64,000 nt of DNA, taken from positions 164,520-228,519 of the forward strand of contig LXQE01000096.1 of the NCBI GenBank assembly GCA_003326195.1, given 5' to 3'. This document shows, piece by piece, positions 58,458 to 64,000 of this stretch; position 1 is the first letter of the stretch; every line of letters starts with the position of its first letter. The notes beneath the pieces are model-generated. The model did not search any database and was not told where the DNA came from. It saw only the letters and a list, made by a program, of their open reading frames with translations. Both the position numbers and the translations under genes were made by a program. The stretch comes from Nostoc punctiforme NIES-2108 (lineage in GTDB: Bacteria > Cyanobacteriota > Cyanobacteriia > Cyanobacteriales > Nostocaceae).

Positions 58458-60245
58458 TTAAGACTTTGGTTTATAAGTCGAAGCAACGTGTAATTCTTTC
58501 AACTGTTTAGCATCTACACTCGAAGGCGCATCTGTTAACAAACAACGTGCTTGTTGTGTCTTCGGAAAAGCAATTACATCCCGAATGGATTCTTCGCCAG
58601 CTAGCAACATTACCAAACGATCTAAACCGTAGGCGATGCCACCATGCGGCGGTGTACCATATTCAAATGCTTCTAAGAGAAAGCCAAATTTATTTTGTGC
58701 TTCTTCAGGAGATAAACCGATCGCTTCAAATACTTGCTGTTGAATTTCTCGCTGATAAATCCGCAGACTTCCGCCGCCAACTTCTACGCCGTTGAGTACC
58801 AAGTCGTAAGCTTGGGCGCGTGCAGTTTTTAAATCGCTCAAATCATCAGGATGCGGTGCTGTAAACGGGTGGTGTAGTGCTTCTAGACGTTTTTCGTCAG
58901 CATTCCACTCGAACATCGGGAAGTCTGTAATCCACAACAAGTTGATTTTTTCAGGATCGATTAAGTTAAATTCTCTAGCGATCGCTTGTCGTAATCTATC
59001 TAAAGTTTTATTAACTGTAGCAGCATCACCAGCCCCAAACAACAGCAAATGTCCAGCTTTTGCACCTGTACGGCGTAAAATTTCTTGTTTTTGTTCTTCG
59101 CTTAAGTTGTCTTTAATCGCCCCAATGGTGTCAATTTCACCATCATCCCTGACGCGGATAAAAGCTAAACCTTTAGCACCGGCTTCGCTGGCTTCTTTAA
59201 ATAAATCGCCACCTGGTTTAATGCGGACATTAGAAATTACATCGTTACCGTTGGGAATGGGGAGGATTTTGACGATACCACCATTGGTAACAGTGTCCCG
59301 AAAGACTTTGAAACCAGAGTCTTTCACGATATCTGAGACATCAACTAATTCCAAACCATAGCGTGTATCTGGTTTATCACTACCGTAGCGTTCCATCCCC
59401 TCGGCATAAGTAAGACGGGGGAAAGGACGCTGTAACTCAATGCCTTTAACTGTTTTGAAGATATGGCAAACTAAGTTTTCATTCAGTTCGATAATTTCTT
59501 CTTGGGACATGAAGCTCATTTCCATGTCCAACTGGGTGAATTCTGGTTGTCTATCGGCGCGTAAGTCTTCGTCACGAAAGCAACGGGCAATCTGATAATA
59601 TCTATCTAAGCCGGATACCATCAGCAATTGTTTAAATAGCTGGGGTGATTGGGGCAAAGCATACCACTCACCAGGATTGACGCGACTGGGTAGAACGTAA
59701 TCCCGCGCCCCTTCTGGAGTAGAACGGGTAAGAATTGGGGTTTCGACTTCGATAAAACCTTCCAAATCTTCTAGATAACGACGCATGGCTTTGACAATTT
59801 GATGACGCAGTTGCAAATTTTGCGCCATCCGTTCGCGTCGCAAATCCAAATAACGATATTTCAGCCGTAAGTCTTCCCGCACTGTCTCGGTGTCAGCTAC
59901 AGAAACTTGGAAAGGTAACTGTTTACGGACAGCATTGAGTAGTTCAATTTTATCGGCGTAGATTTCCACCTCGCCTGTGGGGATGCGGGTATTCAACGAT
60001 TCTTCGGGACGTTGTGTTACCCTACCAGTGATTTTGACAACATATTCATTTCGCAGGGCGTTCGCCTGTTCGTAAGAATCTGGGGTGCGTTGCGGATCGC
60101 TGACGATTTGGACAATTCCAGAGCGATCGCGTAAATCTAAAAATATCACACCACCATGATCGCGGCGACGGTCTACCCATCCGTAAAAGGTAACAGTTTC
60201 TCCAATATGTTCTTTTCGGAGTTCGCCGCAATAGTGAGTTCGCAT
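58458..60245 (-). CDS. aspS: Aspartyl-tRNA synthetase
   Basis: [86 protein letters not shown]. Confidence 0.97.
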   Translation of the reverse strand: MRTHYCGELRKEHIGETVTFYGWVDRRRDHGGVIFLDLRDRSGIVQIVSDPQRTPDSYEQANALRNEYVVKITGRVTQRPEESLNTRIPTGEVEIYADKIELLNAVRKQLPFQVSVADTETVREDLRLKYRYLDLRRERMAQNLQLRHQIVKAMRRYLEDLEGFIEVETPILTRSTPEGARDYVLPSRVNPGEWYALPQSPQLFKQLLMVSGLDRYYQIARCFRDEDLRADRQPEFTQLDMEMSFMSQEEIIELNENLVCHIFKTVKGIELQRPFPRLTYAEGMERYGSDKPDTRYGLELVDVSDIVKDSGFKVFRDTVTNGGIVKILPIPNGNDVISNVRIKPGGDLFKEASEAGAKGLAFIRVRDDGEIDTIGAIKDNLSEEQKQEILRRTGAKAGHLLLFGAGDAATVNKTLDRLRQAIAREFNLIDPEKINLLWITDFPMFEWNADEKRLEALHHPFTAPHPDDLSDLKTARAQAYDLVLNGVEVGGGSLRIYQREIQQQVFEAIGLSPEEAQNKFGFLLEAFEYGTPPHGGIAYGLDRLVMLLAGEESIRDVIAFPKTQQARCLLTDAPSSVDAKQLKELHVASTYKPKS

Positions 60246-60603
60246 AAGTCTTAGTTATTGTTTCCGGGCTAGATTGGCAAGAAAATGTCAAAGCCTTCCC
60301 ATTATCTAGCATCAATAGTAATTGTAGTAGTTCTGGTGAAAGAAAAAATCAAATAATCTCACACTATATATATACAGCAGTTTTCTTTTAGAGGCAGGAG
60401 GCAGGAGGTAGGGGGCAGAAATTCTTTACATCTGACTTGGATGTACTGTGGCGCAGATATCTAGCTTTGTTTCAGGGGACAGTGATGTTGTTGGTGATGT
60501 CTCTTTTACTAGCGATCGCACGCTTTACAGCAGTTTTCATCTATTTGAACCACACCTGTCGTAGGGGCGCAAGTTCTTGCGCCCCTAGCACATGGTCTAT
60601 TTA

Positions 60604-61374
60604 CTATTTTGGTTGATTAGGACGGTTTCCTTGGGGAAAGGCTCCACCATCGCCAGGAGGATGAGGTGGAACACCTAGCGCGTCGATCAACTGTTGTTCG
60701 GTGACACCCAGCTTTGCTGCTGCGGCTTTCAAATCAGGTCTGGGTGGGCGTTGACTGCGATCGCCTGGATTTGGAGGATTGGCAGGAACTCCTAACGCCG
60801 CCTTTAACTGGGCTTCTGTAACTCCTAACTTTGTTGCCGCAGCTTTCAAATCAGGTCTGTGTGGGCGCTGACTGCGATCGCCTGGATTTGGCGGATTGGC
60901 AGGAACTCCTAACGCTGTTTTTAACTGGGCTTCTGTAACTCCTAATTTTGTTGCCGCGGCTGCAAAATCTGGTCTGTGTGGGCGTTGACTGCGATCGCCT
61001 GGATTTGGAGGATTGGCTGGGACTCCCAATGCCGTCTTTAACTGGGCTTCTGTAACTCCTAATTTTGTTGCCGCGGCTGCAAAATCTGGTCTAGGTGGGC
61101 GCTGACTGCGATCGCCTGGATTTGGAGGATTGGCAGGAACTCCTAATGCTGCTTTTAACTGGGCTTCTGTAACTCCTAACTTTGCTGCTGCGGCTTTCAA
61201 ATCAGGTCTGGGTGGACGCGGCCGTTCGTTTGATGCTTCGTTGGGCGGTTGTTGCGCCTGTGCAATTCGATCGAATTTATTACCGGCATTTGCTTGATTG
61301 AGTGAAATCAAACCAAATGTGCCAACCAGAACAGGAATCGCTGCTACTACTAGTACTCTACGAATATTCATCAT
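60604..61374 (-). CDS. Secreted repeat protein (LGVTEAQLKAALGVPANPPNPGDRSQRPPRPD units)
   Basis: Signal peptide plus about 5 tandem units of about 39 aa. Confidence 0.78.
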   Translation of the reverse strand: MMNIRRVLVVAAIPVLVGTFGLISLNQANAGNKFDRIAQAQQPPNEASNERPRPPRPDLKAAAAKLGVTEAQLKAALGVPANPPNPGDRSQRPPRPDFAAAATKLGVTEAQLKTALGVPANPPNPGDRSQRPHRPDFAAAATKLGVTEAQLKTALGVPANPPNPGDRSQRPHRPDLKAAATKLGVTEAQLKAALGVPANPPNPGDRSQRPPRPDLKAAAAKLGVTEQQLIDALGVPPHPPGDGGAFPQGNRPNQPK

Positions 61375-61520
61375 TAAATCTCCAAAGGTTTATATTTCTA
61401 ATTAAGTCTTCTCAAAATAACAGTCTGCCCTGTTTATAAATTACAGTTTTGTAATTTATAAAAAACGATACTCTGACGAGATCGCCGCGGAGGGCGAGGT
61501 GAAATACAAGGGTACATTAA

Positions 61521-61790
61521 TTAACGGTTATTGTGTTCTACCCGATTTTGAACTGCTTTCTGATTATGAGCTTGGGGACGTTGGGGAGAACGTTTTTTCT
61601 GATGTGGACGGGGTTTAGAATGTCTGATTTGTGGTTTTTTATCAGATATTTGCCGTTTGTTGGGCTGTTGTGAAATCTCTTCGTTCCGATGAGACGGATT
61701 AGCGGCATTTGCCTGATTGGGTGCAACAAAACCGAATGTACCAATCAAAAAAGGAATTGCGGCTATCGCTAAGATTCGACGAATATTCAT
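61521..61790 (-). CDS. Small basic secreted protein sharing its signal peptide with the 60604 gene
   Basis: MNIRRILAIAAIPFLIGTFGFVAPNQANA vs MNIRRVLVVAAIPVLVGTFGLISLNQANA. Confidence 0.65.
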   Translation of the reverse strand: MNIRRILAIAAIPFLIGTFGFVAPNQANAANPSHRNEEISQQPNKRQISDKKPQIRHSKPRPHQKKRSPQRPQAHNQKAVQNRVEHNNR

Positions 61791-61938
61791 AAAAATAAAC
61801 CTTCAAAAGCTAGGGTGTTCATATTTCTAATTGAGCCACCTCAAAATTACAGCTTTCCTATTTTCTAAATTACAGTTTTGTAATTAGAATAAAAAATAAT
61901 GAATTTAGAATAGAAGAATATATGAATTAATAAATGCT

Positions 61939-62622
61939 GTGAATGTTCTGTTTGTTGAAGATGAAGCGAAAATTGCTAACTTTGTCCGGGCTGGATTAAA
62001 GGAGCAAGGATTTGTTGTAGACTACTGCGATAACGGTGATGACGGATATCTGCGGGCATTAGACAACGAATATGATGTGATTATACTCGACATTATGATG
62101 CCGGGAAAAGATGGACTATTGATTCTAAAACTATTACGGCGGCAAGGTCGGAATGCTCCGGTGATTTTGTTGACGGCTCGGAATGAACTAGACGATCGCT
62201 TGCAAGGGCTAAATTTGGGAGCGGATGACTATATCGCTAAACCGTTTTTTGTGGAAGAGTTAGCGGCTAGAATTCATGCAGTTGTGCGCCGGAGTGTAAG
62301 CGAGCGCCAAAATCTACTTTGCGTTGGGCCGATCAAACTCGATCGCATCACTAGAGAAGTCACTTGCAATCAGCAGGCGATAGAACTCACCAGCCGCGAG
62401 TTTAATCTTCTGGAATATCTGATGCGCTCTCCCGGAAGAGTTTTCACTCGTACCCAAATTTTGGAACACGTTTGGGGCTACGACTTTAACCCCAACACCA
62501 ATGTTGTGGATGTTTGTATCCAGCGAATTCGTAAAAAGATTGATCCTATTGATGAAGTAGTTTGGATTGAAAGCATTCGAGGGGTTGGATATCGATTTCG
62601 CAAACCAGATTCTTCATCATGA
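61939..62622 (+). CDS. OmpR-family response regulator
   Basis: VLFVEDEAKIANFVRAGL, DVIILDIMMPGKDG, C-terminal winged helix VWGYDFNPNTNVVDVCIQRIRKKID. Confidence 0.95.
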   Translation: MNVLFVEDEAKIANFVRAGLKEQGFVVDYCDNGDDGYLRALDNEYDVIILDIMMPGKDGLLILKLLRRQGRNAPVILLTARNELDDRLQGLNLGADDYIAKPFFVEELAARIHAVVRRSVSERQNLLCVGPIKLDRITREVTCNQQAIELTSREFNLLEYLMRSPGRVFTRTQILEHVWGYDFNPNTNVVDVCIQRIRKKIDPIDEVVWIESIRGVGYRFRKPDSSS

Positions 62623-64000
62623 AACTTCCTTCGTTTCGACTCCGCATTGCTCTGTTGTCTACGGCTCTAGCTGGAAGCACATTAGTCGGATTTGGCGCGG
62701 TTTCCTGGTTTCAGATTTACAATGCTAAGATTAGCCGCCTGGATGCAGAACTATTAAATCACTTGATGCGGGCAACTCCGAACTTTCCTCCACGAGAGGA
62801 ACCTCCCGTTGGTGCAGCGTCTCCCAGCAGAGAAAGCTTACGCGTAGGCGCAGCCCGCCGCAGGCATCGCTCGCGATGGCAGTTTTACGAAGATTCATTA
62901 TCTTATACTTTCGGAACCAATACAAAAACCCCCGTCGCCCTGGTGGTGCTGGACGCAAATAACAATATACTTTATCAATCCAACTCCCTACCTACCGATC
63001 TTGAGGTGAATCGTCTGTTGCTGGCGCATCTCCAGTTGACACCTCTAGCATCACCCCCGAAGAGAGAATCACCACCTTTACCCTCTAATACAAATCCATC
63101 CTTCGAGCGGCCACCACTGATTCGGCCACGCCCACCTCAATTTGTTACAGAGAAGACGGCAATAACAGCCTGGCGGATTGGCGCAACTAAATCACCCAAT
63201 GCTCAGGTTGCCATTGCCGTTAGCTTGCAAGCCGTAGATCAAGAAATGGCTACCATTCGCAATATCTTCCTGGTTTCAATTCCGGGAGCGCTACTGCTGG
63301 TTGCGGTGGGGGCATGGTTGGTTTCTGGTGGTGCTTTGCGTCCCATCCGGCAATTAACAGGTGTAATTCAACAGGTAACTGTCAAAGGGCTAGATCAGCG
63401 GATTCCCATTGGGACAACTGATGTTGAATTTGTTGAACTGATTCAGGTGTTTAACCTGATGTTGTCACGCTTGGAACGTAGTTTTACCCAAGCTTCCCGT
63501 TTTAGTGGCGACGCGGCTCATGAACTGAAAACCCCACTAACTATTTTGCAAGGCGAACTAGAACGAACACTCCAACAGGTCGATCCCGGTAGTGAAGTAC
63601 AACAGCGCTTAAGCAACCTGTTAGATGAGGTGCGCCGCCTAAGTGGAATTATGCGGAAACTCTTGTTGCTATCTCTGGCAGACGCCGGAAAAATGAGCTT
63701 GTATCTGGTTGAAGTGGATATGTCTGAGTTGCTGATGGAGATGCTAGAAGATATAGAAATGCTAGCTCCCCAGTTGACAGTGGAAACTGACTTTATTGAT
63801 GGGTTGCGGGTAAAAGGCGATCGCGATCTTTTAATTCAAGTTTTGCAAAACCTATTTAGCAATGCGATCAAATACAATCTCGCCAACGGCTGGATACAAA
63901 TTCGCACTCATCAAACTCCAACGACTCTTCACATTACCATTGTCAATGCATCAAAAGATATTCCCCTAAGTGATCGCGATCGCATTTTTGACCGATTTTA
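62619..64000 (+). CDS. Sensor histidine kinase (runs off the window end)
   Basis: ATGA overlap with response regulator; HAMP-type region; H-box SGDAAHELKTPLTILQGEL; N-box-like LFSNAIKYN. Not in ORF track because it is open at the window edge. Confidence 0.94.
   Translation, partial: MKLPSFRLRIALLSTALAGSTLVGFGAVSWFQIYNAKISRLDAELLNHLMRATPNFPPREEPPVGAASPSRESLRVGAARRRHRSRWQFYEDSLSYTFGTNTKTPVALVVLDANNNILYQSNSLPTDLEVNRLLLAHLQLTPLASPPKRESPPLPSNTNPSFERPPLIRPRPPQFVTEKTAITAWRIGATKSPNAQVAIAVSLQAVDQEMATIRNIFLVSIPGALLLVAVGAWLVSGGALRPIRQLTGVIQQVTVKGLDQRIPIGTTDVEFVELIQVFNLMLSRLERSFTQASRFSGDAAHELKTPLTILQGELERTLQQVDPGSEVQQRLSNLLDEVRRLSGIMRKLLLLSLADAGKMSLYLVEVDMSELLMEMLEDIEMLAPQLTVETDFIDGLRVKGDRDLLIQVLQNLFSNAIKYNLANGWIQIRTHQTPTTLHITIVNASKDIPLSDRDRIFDRF

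Overview
The window is a filamentous-cyanobacterium (Nostoc-like) chromosome segment, judged from abundant GCGATCGC (HIP1) sites, phycobiliprotein lyase, sucrose synthase and PEP-CTERM genes, and many short interspersed repeats. Metabolic genes include aldo/keto reductase, ABC exporter, quinone oxidoreductase, HEAT-repeat and CpcS/CpeS-type genes, ROK kinase, sucrose synthase, tRNA-His, and a cobalamin/siroheme cluster with a cobalamin riboswitch. That cluster is split by a convergent SinI-like Type II restriction-modification pair. Others are a fused amino-acid ABC transporter, P450, M16 peptidase, aspS and an OmpR-type two-component system. The main defence island (about 37.6-55 kb) is a Type I-D CRISPR-Cas locus with a 21-repeat array, cas2-cas1-cas4-cas6, csc1-csc2-cas10d and cas3. 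It also carries a 2OG-Fe(II) oxygenase, a DUF1016/YhcG-type nuclease, a frameshifted gene, two DUF433/DUF5615 toxin-antitoxin pairs (one overlapping cas3), a WYL-like regulator and a degenerate two-repeat mini-array beside cas3. Most notable: (i) the mini-array, whose single spacer partly matches DNA about 170 bp away; (ii) the toxin-antitoxin pair coupled to cas3; (iii) a 134-bp MITE that cleanly splits a PIN toxin at a TA dinucleotide while its antitoxin stays intact; (iv) one 31-bp repeat lying in frame in three unrelated genes; (v) a signal peptide apparently made from an interspersed repeat; (vi) paired unknown low-complexity repeat proteins at 8.2-10.6 kb. All calls come from reading the sequence and recalling protein families; no searches were run.
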